From CAVQOB01 sp963714325 (GTDB lineage Bacteria > Pseudomonadota > Alphaproteobacteria > Rhizobiales > Hyphomicrobiaceae): DNA of 64,000 bases. Each line of letters starts with the position of its first letter. Position 1 is the first letter of the stretch. Shown here one piece after another: positions 9,057 to 19,627 of the stretch. The notes beneath the pieces are model-generated. The model ran no database searches. It saw only the letters and a list, made by a program, of their open reading frames with translations, and was not told where the DNA came from. Made by a program: the position numbers and the translations under genes. The stretch spans positions 372,001 through 436,000 of the forward strand of contig CAVQOB010000003.1 of the NCBI GenBank assembly GCA_963714325.1, in the 5' to 3' direction.

Positions 9057-9115
9057 GGGCGCCTTCAGATGCCCACGCGATGCTTGCCTGCTTTCAGCAG
9101 GACCAGCCGGCGCTT
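9057..9115. repeat. 59-bp dispersed repeat (family C copy 1)
   Basis: It is closely similar to 9935-9993: both begin GGGCGCCTTC, contain TGCCCAC and CGAT, and end CAGGACCA(A/G)CCGGCGCTT. Both copies sit upstream of minus-strand starts. Confidence 0.65.
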
Positions 9116-9207
9116 GGTTCGTCCTGATTGGATACGCGGGGCGATTGCGCAAAGCCAGCGAGGTCGTTGCATGACACACATGTAATTGCGTGGACGGTTG
9201 AATGGAT

Positions 9208-9861
9208 TCAGGGCGCGGCGGCGCGGGTGCAGGCCTTGTTGATGCGGGCGCGGGCGAGATTGCGGTCGGAGCCGCTGGCACCCTGGAACGGCATCAGGGA
9301 TATGCGGGTCAGCTTATAGAGTTCGTTGGTGAAGGCGGCGCCGCAGTCGAGCGTCAGTTGATAGTGTTCCGCCATCTTGCAAGATTCGAGCTGGGGCTTG
9401 GGATCCTGCAGCGCGATGCGCTGGTCATAGGCGCGGGTCAGGCAGGAGTCGATCTGGGCGAGTGAGGCAATCAAAAGGTTCTCGAAATCCTGCTCGAGGT
9501 CGGAGAACTGGCTTTCGCCCATCACTTCGCGAATCATGAACAGGTTCTGGCGGATGTTCTTGTTCCAATCGACGTAGGCGGCGTCATAGCCGCGCTTGCG
9601 ATCCTTGACTTCATCGAGTTCGGCGCCGCGGCGCAGCGATGAGACGACCATGCCGGCTTTGATGCGGCGTTCGTAGAGCAGCTGCGACAAGCCGTTGACG
9701 GCGTCGCGGCGCTGCTGGGAGGAGGCGTATTTCTGCGCAAGCCAGGCGCCGACGGACGCGGTGACGAGACCGTTCAGGCCGGCAGATAAAATCGTGAAGA
9801 CCAAGAGCATGCGGCGGGTGACGCCGGCGTTCTGCAAGAGACCGAAGGGCAGTCGGACCAT
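9208..9861 (-). CDS. Conserved hypothetical protein with one N-terminal TM segment
   Basis: The protein has 217 residues from the ATG at 9861 (MVRLPFGLLQNAGVTRRMLL); the frame is open further upstream but that part is repeat DNA. One hydrophobic segment (about residues 20-42) is followed by a soluble, mainly helical domain with four cysteines (LTRAYDQ region and LESCKMAEHYQLTLDCG). This is consistent with a membrane-anchored periplasmic protein, but the family is not recognised. It lies between repeat clusters and is on the same strand as moaA. Confidence 0.6.
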   Translation of the reverse strand: MVRLPFGLLQNAGVTRRMLLVFTILSAGLNGLVTASVGAWLAQKYASSQQRRDAVNGLSQLLYERRIKAGMVVSSLRRGAELDEVKDRKRGYDAAYVDWNKNIRQNLFMIREVMGESQFSDLEQDFENLLIASLAQIDSCLTRAYDQRIALQDPKPQLESCKMAEHYQLTLDCGAAFTNELYKLTRISLMPFQGASGSDRNLARARINKACTRAAAP

Positions 9862-9882
9862 GGGGCGTGACTCTCTTTTCTT

Positions 9883-10048
9883 GGCTCGTGCGCCTTGCCC
9901 AAAAACCGCTACACACTTTTTGGGGCGCACGAGCGGGCGCCTTCGGTTGCCCACTCGATACTTGCCCGCCTCCGGCAGGACCAACCGGCGCTTTATCGTT
10001 CTCGCGCTTGTTATCGGAAAACCGCTACACACTTTTCCAGAAGCGCTC
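9883..10048. repeat. Cluster of dispersed repeats (families B and C)
   Basis: Family B copies are at 9883-9934 and 10001-10048 (cores AAAACCGCTACACACTTTT), flanking a family C copy at 9935-9993. The cluster fills the gap between moaA and the 9208 gene. Confidence 0.65.
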
Positions 10049-10050
10049 GA

Positions 10051-11040
10051 TCAACCGCCTGTCACGCTCATGTGGCGGCCGACGGCGGGGCGCTTGGTGC
10101 GGCGATCAATAATGAAATCGTGGCCTTTGGGTTTGCGTCGAATTGCTTCGTCGATGGCTGTGTTGAGCATTGTGTCATCGGCGCTGGCGCGCAGCGGGTT
10201 GCGCAGGTCGGCGGCGTCTTCCTGGCCGAGGCACATGTAGAGGGTGCCAGTGCAGGTCAGGCGCACGCGATTGCAGCTTTCGCAGAAATTATGCGTCATC
10301 GGGGTGATGAAGCCGAGGCGGCCGCCGGTTTCCTTGATGCGCACATAACGCGCGGGGCCGCCGGTCTTATAGGGAATATCTTCCAGTGTGAAGCGATCCA
10401 TCAGGCGGGCGCGGACGATGGAGAGTGGGAGATATTGATCGGTGCGGTCGCCGTCGATGTCGCCGAGCGGCATGGTCTCGATCAATGTCAGGTCGGCGCC
10501 GCGGCCGTGCGCGAAGCGGACGAGGTCGGTGATTTCGTCCTCGTTGACGCCCTTCAAGGCGACGGCGTTGATCTTGATGGCGAGGCCGGCCTTTTCAGCA
10601 GCTTCGATGCCGGCGATGACGTTGGCGAAATCGCCCCAGCGGGTGATGGCCTTGAAGCGATCGGGTTTCAGGGTATCGAGCGAGATGTTGATGCGGCGGA
10701 CGCCGGCTGCGGCGAGTTGGTCTGCGTATTTCGGCAGCTGACTGCCGTTGGTCGTCAGGGTCAATTCATCGAGGCTGCTTGCTGCGAGATGGCGGCCCAA
10801 ACGCTCGAACAGCCACATGATGTTCTTGCGGACCAGCGGCTCGCCACCGGTAATGCGTAGCTTTTTGACGCCCTTGGCGACGAAGGTCGAGCAAAGTCGG
10901 TCCAGTTCCTCGAGAGTCAGCAGGTCCTTCTTGGGCAGAAACGACATGTTTTCGGACATGCAGTAGACGCAGCGGAAGTCGCAGCGATCGGTTACAGACA
11001 CGCGCAAGTAGCTGATATCGCGCCCGAAAGGGTCGATCAT
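10051..11040 (-). CDS. moaA: GTP 3',8-cyclase MoaA
   Basis: This 329-residue radical-SAM enzyme catalyses the first step of molybdenum cofactor synthesis. The N-terminal [4Fe-4S] motif is CDFRCVYC in VSVTDRCDFRCVYCMSE. Further landmarks are LRITGGEPLVR and LTTNGSQL. The C-terminal cluster is CESCNRVRLTCTGTLYMC, and the protein ends in the family's catalytic Gly-Gly (SVTGG). The ATG at 11040 (MIDPFGRD) is chosen; an in-frame GTG about 30 nt upstream is possible. It lies divergent from the formate dehydrogenase locus, whose alpha subunit needs molybdopterin cofactor. Confidence 0.95.
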   Translation of the reverse strand: MIDPFGRDISYLRVSVTDRCDFRCVYCMSENMSFLPKKDLLTLEELDRLCSTFVAKGVKKLRITGGEPLVRKNIMWLFERLGRHLAASSLDELTLTTNGSQLPKYADQLAAAGVRRINISLDTLKPDRFKAITRWGDFANVIAGIEAAEKAGLAIKINAVALKGVNEDEITDLVRFAHGRGADLTLIETMPLGDIDGDRTDQYLPLSIVRARLMDRFTLEDIPYKTGGPARYVRIKETGGRLGFITPMTHNFCESCNRVRLTCTGTLYMCLGQEDAADLRNPLRASADDTMLNTAIDEAIRRKPKGHDFIIDRRTKRPAVGRHMSVTGG

Positions 11041-11342
11041 GGCGGGCCTGGATGACGGGACTTCGGACACAGGGCAATCTTTCAACAACTTACGCAGGGC
11101 GGGGGACGCTGTTTGTAAAATTGCATGCTCGCAGCGGTGGCGTCTAGTCCGGTGGTATCGGTGGGCCAATCTGCACAACTCTGCATCATTCTGCACGGGA
11201 TGCGCTTTTTTGGTGCCTCGATCTTGTGCAGACTCGGTGTTGTATGCCACAAATAGGGTATGCGCCGGGATTGATTGTACACGACGTGTTGTTCGCGCGT
11301 CGAGACTGGTCTCAGAAGCGCGATAAGGGTGGGAGAATCGCC

Positions 11343-11960
11343 GTGACGGCCCTCCGAAGGGAAGTCGCAGAACTGGATGCAGGCGTTGCTGCGGAGGATC
11401 AACTCCGGGCGAACGTCTATCGCTTGTTGTCCCGCGCGCTGTCGCGGGCTCCGACTGCGGATCAACTCCATGAAATTGCTGCCTTGTCGGGCGGCACTGG
11501 GCCGTTCGGGGCGGTGATCAAGACGCTGGCGGCGATCGCGGCCGGGTCGAACGCATCGACCGTGGCGCAAGAGTATCAAACATTGTTCATCGGGCTCGGG
11601 CGTGGCGAGTTGGTGCCGTACGGGTCCTATTACCTCACCGGTTTCCTGCAGGAAAAGCCGCTGGCCAAGTTGCGGCAGGATATGGTGCGATTGGGTATTC
11701 GGCGCGATGCAGCCGTCAGTGATCCGGAAGATCACGTGGCCTCGGAACTTGAAATGATGGCCGGACTGATCGATGGTGCGTTCGGTGCGCCGCTCAGTGT
11801 TGCCGAGCAAAGTACGTTTTTCGCCAAACACATCGGCGCGTGGATGCCGGTTTTCTTTGGTGATCTAGAGCGAGCCGAGGCGTCGGTTTTCTATTCGGCG
11901 CTGGGCTCGGTCGGGCGCGTGTTCCTCGATATCGAGGACAACGCTTTCGCAATGGCCTGA
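11343..11960 (+). CDS. TorD/DmsD-family molecular chaperone for the formate dehydrogenase
   Basis: The protein has 205 residues from the GTG at 11343, preceded by GGGAGAATCGCC. It is all-helical with the TorD-family hallmarks: RLLSRAL near the N-terminus, EYQTLFIGLGRGELVPYGSYYLTGF, and PEDHVASELEMMAGLI (the DH..E core motif). TorD-type chaperones bind the Tat signal peptide of molybdoenzymes and hold the apoprotein until cofactor insertion. It is directly upstream of the Tat-dependent formate dehydrogenase genes, so FdhA is the probable client. Confidence 0.85.
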   Translation: MTALRREVAELDAGVAAEDQLRANVYRLLSRALSRAPTADQLHEIAALSGGTGPFGAVIKTLAAIAAGSNASTVAQEYQTLFIGLGRGELVPYGSYYLTGFLQEKPLAKLRQDMVRLGIRRDAAVSDPEDHVASELEMMAGLIDGAFGAPLSVAEQSTFFAKHIGAWMPVFFGDLERAEASVFYSALGSVGRVFLDIEDNAFAMA

Positions 11961-12048
11961 CGTATTCCAGCATTTTTTCCTTTGGCAATTTTGTGACTGA
12001 GCACTGTGGAGACCGGGACGCCGGGCTTCGAGCTAAGGAGAATGCGTG

Positions 12049-12246
12049 ATGAAGGCCAAAACGGAAGCAGCGATTGCGGATCGCCGGAATTTTCTGAAGT
12101 TTGCCGGTGCCAGTGCGGTGACTGGAACAGCGGCGGTTGTCGGTGCAGGCGGTGTGCGTGCTGCGCCGGCCGTTGGTGCGAAGGCCGGGGACGGCGACTA
12201 TCGCGAAACGGCGCATGTGAAGCGCTACTACGAACTCGCGCGCTGA
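12049..12246 (+). CDS. Formate dehydrogenase-region Tat-signal mini-protein
   Basis: The protein has 65 residues from the ATG at 12049; AAGGAG lies 8 nt upstream. Most of it is a twin-arginine signal (DRRNFLKFAGASAVTGTAAVV), followed by a short tail with the family end HVKRYYELAR. Small proteins of this type are found just upstream of fdhA in many proteobacteria ('formate dehydrogenase region TAT target'). Their function is unproven; they may be assembly factors. Confidence 0.8.
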   Translation: MKAKTEAAIADRRNFLKFAGASAVTGTAAVVGAGGVRAAPAVGAKAGDGDYRETAHVKRYYELAR

Positions 12247-12315
12247 GACGGGTCGACGGAATATCGCTGGCTGTTGCCGGATGGCAGGCCAGTCAACATC
12301 TGGGAGGACAGAGGC

Positions 12316-15274
12316 ATGCTCAAGAAAAAGACGAATGGCGTCGCGAAGGCCGCGCGATTGTCGTCGGCCTTCGGCGAGCCGACGCATCAGGCACTCGACC
12401 GGCGCGCGTTCCTGCGCAATTCGGGGCTGGCGGTTGGCGGGTTGACGGCGGCGGCGACGCTGAGCGGCGGGCGGGTGGAAAAAGCCGAGGCGCAGGCTGC
12501 CGCAGCGGCCGGTAAGATCGAGATCAAGAAATCGATCTGCACGCATTGTTCGGTTGGCTGCACGGTGATCGCGGAAGTGCAGAACGGGGTCTGGATCGGC
12601 CAGGAGCCGGGCTTCGATTCGCCGTTCAATCTGGGCGCGCATTGCGCGAAGGGCGCGGCGATCCGCGAGCACGCGCACGGCGAGCGGCGGCTGAAATATC
12701 CGATGAAGCTGGTCGCGGGCAAATGGGAGCGCATCAGCTGGGATGTGGCGATCAAGGAAGTCGGCGACAAGCTGCTCTCGCATCCGTGAGAAGGCAGGAC
12801 CGGAATCGGTCTACTGGCTCGGTTCGGCGAAACATTCGAATGAGCAGTGCTACCTGATCCGCAAGTTCGCGGCGTTCTGGGGCACGAACAACGTCGATCA
12901 TCAGGCGCGCATTTGCCATTCGACAACGGTCGCCGGTGTTGCGAACACTTGGGGCTACGGCGCCATGACGAATTCGTACAACGACATCATGAAGTCGAAG
13001 GCGATCTTTCTGATCGGTGGGAATCCGGCGGAAGCGCATCCGGTTTCGTTGCAGCATATGCTGAAGGCAAAAGAGCAGAACAACGCGCCGTTCATTGTCT
13101 GCGATCCGCGGTTCACGCGGACGGCGGCACACGCGACTGAATATGTCCGCTTCCGGCCCGGCACCGACGTGGCGCTGATCTGGGGCATCATGTGGCACCT
13201 GTTCGAGAACGATTGGGTCGACAAAACGTTCAACGACCAGCGCGTCTGGGGCATGGACTTCGTGCGTGACGAAGTGAAGAAGTGGGCGCCGGAGGAAGTC
13301 GAGAAAGTGACAGGCGTGCCCGGCGTGCAGTTGCGCCGCGTCGCCAAGACGCTGTGGACCAACCGGCCGGGCACCGTCATCTGGTGCATGGGCGGCACGC
13401 AGCACACGACGGGCAATGCCAACGTGCGTGCGTACTGCAATCTGCAACTCGTGCTCGGCAACATGGGCGTGGCGGGCGGTGGCACCAACATCTTCCGCGG
13501 CCATGACAACGTGCAGGGCGCGACGGACCTTGGTGTTACGTGCGACTCGCTGCCGGGATATTACGGTCTCGTTGAAGGCGCCTGGAGGCACTGGGCGGCG
13601 GTCTGGGACGTGCCGTACGAGAGTGTGCTGGCGCGCTTCAAAGACAAGAAGCTGATGGAGACGTCAGGCATTCCGGTGTCGCGCTGGATCGACGGCGTGA
13701 TGGAAGACAAGGCCAACGTCGAGCAACCCGACAACATCAAGGCGATGGTGTTCTGGGGACATGCGCCGAACTCGCAGACGCGCGGTCCGGAGATGAAGAA
13801 GGCGTTCGAGAAGCTCGAAATGCTGGTCATCATCGATCCGTATCCGACGGCGTCGGCGGTGATGCATGATCGCACGGACAACGTCTATCTGCTGCCGGCG
13901 GCGACGCAGCTTGAGACATCGGGATCGGTGACGGCGTCGAACCGGTCGCTGCAGTGGCGGGAGAAGATCTTCACCTTCTTCGAGGCGAAGCCTGATCACG
14001 AGATCATGTATCTGTTCGCCAAGAAGTTCGGCTACGAGAAGGAGATGTTCAAGAACATCAAGCTGGTCGGCAGAACGACCGAGCCGGTGGTCGAGGACAT
14101 CACGCGCGAGTTGAACCGCGGCATGTGGACGATCGGTTATACCGGTCAGTCACCGGAGCGGCTAAAGCTGCACATGGCTAATCAGCACACCTTCGACAAG
14201 GTGACGCTGAAGGCCAATGGCGGTCCGGCCGACGGCGATTACTACGGTTTGCCGTGGCCGTGCTGGGGCAATGCCGAGATGGAATTGCCATCGGGCAAGA
14301 AGGGGCATCCGGGTTCGCCGAACCTCTACGATACCTCGAAGCACGTGCAGGACGGCGGCTTGAACTTCCGCGTCAACTGGGGGCTGACCGTCAAGGGTCA
14401 GGCCAACGACAAGTGGACGAAGAACGACGAGAAGCTCGACAGCCTGCTGGCGGTGGATTCGTATCCGGTCGGCAACGAGCTCAAGGCCGGGCATCCACCG
14501 GTGTCGATGGGCATGTTGAAGAAGCTCGGCTGGGACAAGGATCTGACGGAGAAGGAACTCGACTCGATCACCAAGCAGGGCGGCAATGCCGTCGATGCGG
14601 TGAGCTGGGCGAACGACCGGTCCGGCGGCATCCAGCGCGTCTCGATCAAGCACGGGCTGGCGCCGTTCGGAAACGGCAAGGCGCGTGCGGTCGTGTGGAA
14701 CTTCCCGGACGGCGTGCCGCTGCATCGTGAGCCATTGTATTCGCCATCGGCGGAGATGGTGGCGAAGTATCCAACGCACACCGATCGCAAGATGTACCGG
14801 TTGCCGGCGCTGTACGAAAAGATCCAGAAGGCGGCGATCGCCAACAACGTGCACAAGGACTACCCGATCGTCCTCACGTCGGGCCGGCTCGTGGAGTACG
14901 AAGGTGGCGGTGACGAGACGCGGTCGAACCCGTGGCTCGCGGAACTGCAGCAAAACATGTTCGTCGAAATCAATCCGACGGACGCCAACAACCTCGGCAT
15001 CAAGGACGGCAGCCAAGTGTGGGTGGAAGGTCCGGAGAAGGGCAAGGTGAAAGTCCAGGCGATGATCACGGAGCGCGTTGGCAAGGGCGTTGCGTTCATG
15101 CCGTTCCACTTCGCCGGACACTTCCAGGGTAAGGATCTCCGGAGCAAATATCCGAAGGACACTGACCCCTATGTGCTGGGTGAAGCGACCAACACTGCGC
15201 AGACGTACGGCTACGACTCCGTGACGCAGATGCAGGAAACGAAAACCACGCTCTGCAAGATCTCGCGGGCATAA
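12316..15274 (+). pseudogene. fdhA: Formate dehydrogenase alpha (molybdopterin) subunit, one-base frameshift
   Basis: The start at 12316 follows GGGAGGACAGAGGC. Tat motif DRRAFLRNSG is at residues 28-37. The [4Fe-4S] cysteines lie in ICTHCSVGC (75-82) and GAHCAKG. The formate-specific site reads QARICHSTTVAGVANTWGYG, with Cys where E. coli FDH-N has selenocysteine. Molybdopterin-binding blocks continue to the stop at 15274 (985 residues after correction). One extra base near 12779-12782 moves the frame after KEVGDKLLS; without the correction translation stops at 12789. It is followed 18 nt later by fdhB. The product would be the periplasmic catalytic subunit of a respiratory formate dehydrogenase. 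The downstream 830 codons are perfectly conserved in style, so an assembly error is a serious possibility. Confidence 0.88.
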
Positions 15275-15292
15275 GGGACGAGGATCTTCACA

Positions 15293-15883
15293 ATGGCACG
15301 CATGAAATTTCTTTGCGACGCTGAGCGCTGCATCGAGTGCAACGCCTGCGTTACCGCCTGCAAAAACGAACACGAGGTTCCGTGGGGTATCAACCGCCGG
15401 CGCGTCGTGACGATCAACGACGGCAAGCCGGGCGAGCGCTCAATCTCGGTCGCGTGCATGCACTGCTCGGACGCGCCGTGCATGGCGGTCTGCCCGGTCG
15501 ATTGCTTCTATCAGACCAACGACGGCGTGGTGCTGCACAACAAGGATCTGTGCATCGGCTGCGGCTACTGTTTCTACGCGTGCCCGTTCGGCGCGCCGCA
15601 GTATCCGCAAGCGTCGAACTTCGGTTCGCGCGGCAAGATGGACAAGTGCACGTTCTGCGCGGGTGGACCGGAGAAGGTCGAGGAAGTGCAGTTCAAGAAG
15701 TACGGGCGCAATCGCCTGGCAGAAGGCAAGCTGCCGCTTTGCGCGGAGATGTGTTCGACCAAGGCGCTGCTGGCCGGCGATGGCGATGTGGTGTCCTCGA
15801 TCTATCGCGAACGCGTGGTCACGCGCGGGTTCGGTTCGGGTGCCTGGGGTTGGGGCAAGGCCTATCCGGGACAGTCGGGCTGA
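15293..15883 (+). CDS. fdhB: Formate dehydrogenase beta subunit, four [4Fe-4S] ferredoxin-type protein
   Basis: This 196-residue electron-transfer subunit has four cysteine groups: CIECNACVTACKNEH, CMHCSDAPCMAVCP, CIGCGYCFYACPFG and CTFCAGG with LCAEMC. It passes electrons from the molybdopterin subunit to the membrane cytochrome b subunit. There is no separate signal peptide, so it presumably crosses the membrane with FdhA through Tat. The gene is intact and shares the operon with fdhA. Confidence 0.93.
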   Translation: MARMKFLCDAERCIECNACVTACKNEHEVPWGINRRRVVTINDGKPGERSISVACMHCSDAPCMAVCPVDCFYQTNDGVVLHNKDLCIGCGYCFYACPFGAPQYPQASNFGSRGKMDKCTFCAGGPEKVEEVQFKKYGRNRLAEGKLPLCAEMCSTKALLAGDGDVVSSIYRERVVTRGFGSGAWGWGKAYPGQSG

Positions 15884-15902
15884 GATTTGCTGTTCGAGGG
15901 TG

Positions 15903-15926
15903 GCCGGCCGGCGTTGTTCGGCCGGC
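15903..15926 (+). terminator. GC-rich hairpin after fdhB; remainder of the 15884-16321 spacer holds no clear gene
   Basis: GCCGGCCG (15903-15910) and its complement (15919-15926) enclose an 8-nt loop 20 nt after the fdhB stop. There is no strong T-run. The rest of the 438-bp spacer shows small inverted repeats (for example AGCCCGTTTACCAACGGG) but no supported gene. Confidence 0.4.
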
Positions 15927-16321
15927 GGCCGGGCCTTGGTTTCGGATGCAATCGGGGCGGTCAGAGAGGTGCTTTTGGGGCGTTCTTAGATCGCGTCCGG
16001 CTTCAATTTCGCAACCGAGGGTTGGCTTCGTCCTGGAATGCCCCTAGAATCGCTTGGGATGGCTCAGGGAGCCCGTTTACCAACGGGTCTAGGGTCCCCC
16101 TAGCCAAGGCCATGATTAATGCGCGTACGAGGCTCCTAGGGGCCTTAGAACGCATTGCACGGTTGCGGTTAAAATTTAGTGGCTTGTTGGTGGTTGAGCG
16201 AAGTCAGTGGCGCACCGTTGGTTCAGGCCGTGCAACGGCGCCGCCCGATCGACGGCGATTGTTTTGCATTGACCTGCACTCCGCCGCAAAACGGAGCAAG
16301 GGAACCGGAGAGAAGGCCGAC

Positions 16322-16504
16322 ATGATTCGATTGGGAATTCTCGCCATGGTTGCGATCGCCAGCATCGGCAATGCCGGGTGCCGCAAGGAGGACGCGAACC
16401 GGCCGTCGCACTTGACGCCGGGCGTCTACCAAGGCGAGACGCCGCCGGCGCTGACGGGGTCACAACTCAAGATGCTCGAGCAGCGCGGCCAATTGCAAAA
16501 GTAG
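16322..16504 (+). CDS. Small probable lipoprotein in the formate dehydrogenase locus
   Basis: The protein has 60 residues, starting at an ATG preceded by GGAGAGAAGGCCGAC. An N-terminal hydrophobic stretch ends at NAGC, a plausible but non-ideal lipobox with Cys19. The mature part is polar and ends LKMLEQRGQLQK. It sits between the beta and gamma subunit genes, so it probably belongs to the same enzyme system. No named family is recognised. Confidence 0.6.
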   Translation: MIRLGILAMVAIASIGNAGCRKEDANRPSHLTPGVYQGETPPALTGSQLKMLEQRGQLQK

Positions 16505-16688
16505 ATCGGAGAGTCGCGACGTTCGACGATCGGTGGGGCTGTTCTGATGCTCGGGGTCGCCGTAGATTGGTTCATCGATGCACGGTTTGAGGGATGGCAT
16601 TCAAAATGGTCGGGCATCTGAAAGCAGACTGTAACGACACAAGAGAAGTGTGACGCGAAACTGTAACGACTGTTGGGGATCGAATGCC

Positions 16689-17849
16689 ATGACCGTGTTG
16701 AGCCAGCTGCTGAGCCGAGTTGTTCCGGTGACGTTGGGCATCGCGCTGATGATCGCCACGTTGCTGATGGGCAACGCTGGTGCTCAGGATTCCGGTTCCA
16801 GCGTGCGTCCGCCGGCGAATGCGGTTGGCAATGCGGCGCCGGCGACAGGCCCGAACACTGTCAATCCCGACAAGCCCGGCAACTACGACGTCGAGATGTG
16901 GCGAAAAATCCGCGGCGGCATTGAGGGGCAGGTTTCCATTCCTGACAAGAAGGCCGGCGTGCTTGTGCAGTCGGGCGGGGAACTCTGGCGCAATTTCCGC
17001 AACGGGCCACTGCCGACCTATGGCGCTTATGCGATGGGCGGCATGATCGCGCTTGCTGGCGCTGTTCTATCTCATTCGCGGGCGCATCCGGATTGAGCAT
17101 GGCTTTTCAGGTCGAACGATCGAGCGGTTCTCTGATCTCGAGCGGATGGGGCACTGGCTGATGGCGGTGTCGTTCATCATTCTCGGGCTGACGGGACTGA
17201 ATGTGCTCTATGGCAAGTACGTGCTGCTGCCGGTGATCGGCAAGGAGGCGTTCGCGGGCTTGAGCATCCTTGCGAAGTGGCTGCATAACTACGTCGCGTT
17301 CGCGTTCATGGCCGGGTTGGCTGCTGACGTTCGTGATGTGGGTGCGGCACAATTTTCCGAATCTGTACGACGTGAAGTGGCTGCTGGCGGGCGGCGGCAT
17401 GTTCGCGAAGGGCTCGCATCCGCCGGCGAAGAAATTCAATGCCGGGTCAGAAGATCCTGTTCTGGATGATCATGCTCGGCGGCGTGTCGATCTCGATGTC
17501 GGGGCTGGCGATGATGTTCCCGTTCCAGACGCAGATGTTTTCGAAGACGTTCGGATTCCTTGGCGCGCTGGGCCTCAGCGTACCGGCGGGTGCGACGCCG
17601 ATGCAGGAGATGCAGTTTGCGACGGCGTGGCATGGGATCATGGGGATCTTCCTGGTGTGCGTGATCTTCGCGCATGTTTATATCGGGACCATTGGCATGG
17701 AAGGCGCGTTCGCTGCGATGGGCTCGGGCCAAGTCGATGTGAACTGGGCGAAGGAGCATCACTCGGTCTGGGCGGATGAGGAACTGGCGAAGCTCAATGT
17801 CGCGCCGACGTTGACGGGGCAGGCGGCGCGACCGCAGCCGGCGGAGTAG
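16689..17849 (+). pseudogene. Formate dehydrogenase gamma subunit (cytochrome b556), three one-base frameshifts
   Basis: The start at 16689 is followed by a signal-like segment and a periplasmic region of about 100 residues, then the four-helix cytochrome b core. Landmarks in order are MIALLALFYLIRGRIRI, ERFSDLERMGHWLMA (with a heme-ligand-type His), AKWLHNYVAFAFMAGLAL, FVMWVRHNFPN, GQKILFWMIMLGG and ATAWHGIMGIFLVCVIFAHVY. Single extra bases near 17052, 17323 and 17448 split it into three pieces. The interval of 1161 nt becomes 1158, a clean 385-residue protein, when three bases are removed. It would accept electrons from FdhB and reduce quinone. Confidence 0.85.
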
Positions 17850-17894
17850 GCGTGGTGATGGCGTTGCAGCAGGATCGTTGCGCGCACCCTCCAT

Positions 17895-18047
17895 CGTCAT
17901 GGCCGCGCAGGCGGCCACCCAAGCAAACATCCGCACGAGCCGTTGCCGACGTTTTCCCCAACTGTTGCCAGGTTCAAGATCAAGCCGCGCTGCCAGCATC
18001 GTTTGCACAATTGGCTTGCTTGGGTGGCCGCCTGCGCGGCCATGACG
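17895..18047. repeat. 32-bp perfect inverted repeat (family A copy 2)
   Basis: The arms 17895-17926 and 18016-18047 are exact complements. The palindrome core GGCCGCGCAGGCGGCC differs from the 1542 copy by one position, and the flanking ACCCAAGC is shared. The loop is 89 bp, as in the first copy. It lies between the gamma subunit and the WD40 gene. Confidence 0.8.
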
Positions 18048-18062
18048 GAATTTTTGTTCAAT

Positions 18063-19616
18063 ATGGGATTTCTGAGGTTGGCCGGGTTGCTGGGCTATTT
18101 TCGATTCGGCGGCTGCTGACTTGGATCGTGGTTCTCGTGGTGCTCGGCACAGGGTCTTACTCTGCACAAGCGCAGACACCGGTACCGGATCCGGGTTTGC
18201 CGCAAGGTCAAGTCACACCACCATCGCCGAAGGGGAATGCTGCGGAGCGGCGATCGCGGCCGGGCAACCTCGTTGGGCATGGCGGGCCGGTGAAGGCGAT
18301 TACGGTTGATTGGCTCACTGGCCGCGTTCTCACCGGGGCATTCGACTATGCCTTGATGGAATGGAGCCCTGTTGGTGGTGACTTGAAGCGGGTGAACCAT
18401 CGTTGGGACAATCACGGCGGGGCTGTGAATGCTGTCTCGTTTGGCGCCTTTGGTGTGTTCGGCAAGCAGGATGGAACGATTACACTTCAAGATGTGTCCT
18501 ATTCCATGTCTGCCGGTGATGACATGCAGATTACAGTTTGGGATTCAAATCGACCTCTCGCACCTTTTCATCGATTTGCGGGACACACAGGCAAAATTGT
18601 TGGCCTGGCAACAACCCCGAACGGGACAGTCGCTTCCGCCAGTTGGGATCGGACGGCGCGGCTTTGGGATTTGAAGACTTTGAAAGCGGGTCCAGTTCTT
18701 GAGGGTCATCAGGGCCCCGTCAACGGAGTCGCGTTCTCGAAGGATGGCAAGCGTGTCTTCACGTCCAGCGCCGACGGGCAGATCCGCGCGTTCGATGTGG
18801 CGACGGGCGCGCTGGATCGCTCCATTTACAAGCATGGCTGGGGTATCAATGTGCTGGCGCGATTGCCGGGCGGCGACAACCTGGTATTCGGCGCACTCAA
18901 CGGCAGCGTTGCGATCATCGATGGGGCGAGTGGCGATGTGGTGCGCGAATTGCCATCGCATGATCGGCCGGTGCTGGCGGTCGCGGTCAACGCGGCGAGC
19001 GGGCTGATTGCGACCGGTGGCGGCGATGGTGTTATCCGGGTGATGAATGCGAGCGATGGCTCGATCGTCGAGGAATACGGAATCCCTATGGGCCGGTGTG
19101 GGCGCTGGCCTTCCGCCGGACGGTAAGGCCTCTACTACGGTGGGCTCGATGATTTCGTGACGCTGTGGAAGATCTCGCCGCGCGAGAGCTTCGAGGCGAT
19201 GGATAGTTCCTATCCGCGGCGCTTCCAGGTGAGCGGCCGGTCCGACGATATTGTCGCGCAGGGCGAGTTGCAGTTCGCGCGCAAGTGCTCGATCTGCCAT
19301 ACGTTGGAGGCGGACGGGAAAAATCGCGCCGGGCCGACGCTGCACAAGGTCTTTGGCCGGCAGAATCGCCACGTTGCCGGGCTATCCATTCTCGGAGCCG
19401 CTCAAATCGCTGGATATCGTTTGGTCGGAGGAGACGGTTGCCAAACTGTTCGAACTCGGGCCGGACGTGTTCACGCCGGGATCGAAGATGCCGCTGCAGA
19501 AGATGACGGATAAGGCGCAGCGGGATGCCTTGATCGCTTTTCTGCGGGTGGCGACGGTTGCACCGGTGCCGGCGATTGACGAAACACCGAAGCCCGGTCA
19601 GAGTCCGCGGCGATAA
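18063..19616 (+). pseudogene. Secreted WD40 beta-propeller / cytochrome c fusion, several one-base indels
   Basis: A signal-like segment (RRLLTWIVVLVVLGTG) precedes at least six WD40-type repeats; recognisable pieces are ITVWDSNRPLAPFHRFAGHT, ASWDRTARLWDLKTL and GHQGPVNGVAFSKDGKR. The C-terminus is a class I cytochrome c with the heme motif CSICH in FARKCSICHTLEADGKNRAGP and a distal segment PGSKMPLQKM. Indels occur near 19080, 19122 and 19132 (apparent losses) and 19366 (gain). The start is uncertain; ATG 18063 is out of frame with the signal segment. Position next to the formate dehydrogenase suggests periplasmic electron transfer or assembly. Confidence 0.7.
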
Positions 19617-19627
19617 GGAGACCTGCC

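Noticed and set aside
11082..11831. Long minus-strand frame opposite the TorD-like gene
   Set aside because: The plus strand carries clear TorD-family motifs in order; the minus-strand frame is a by-product of high G+C.
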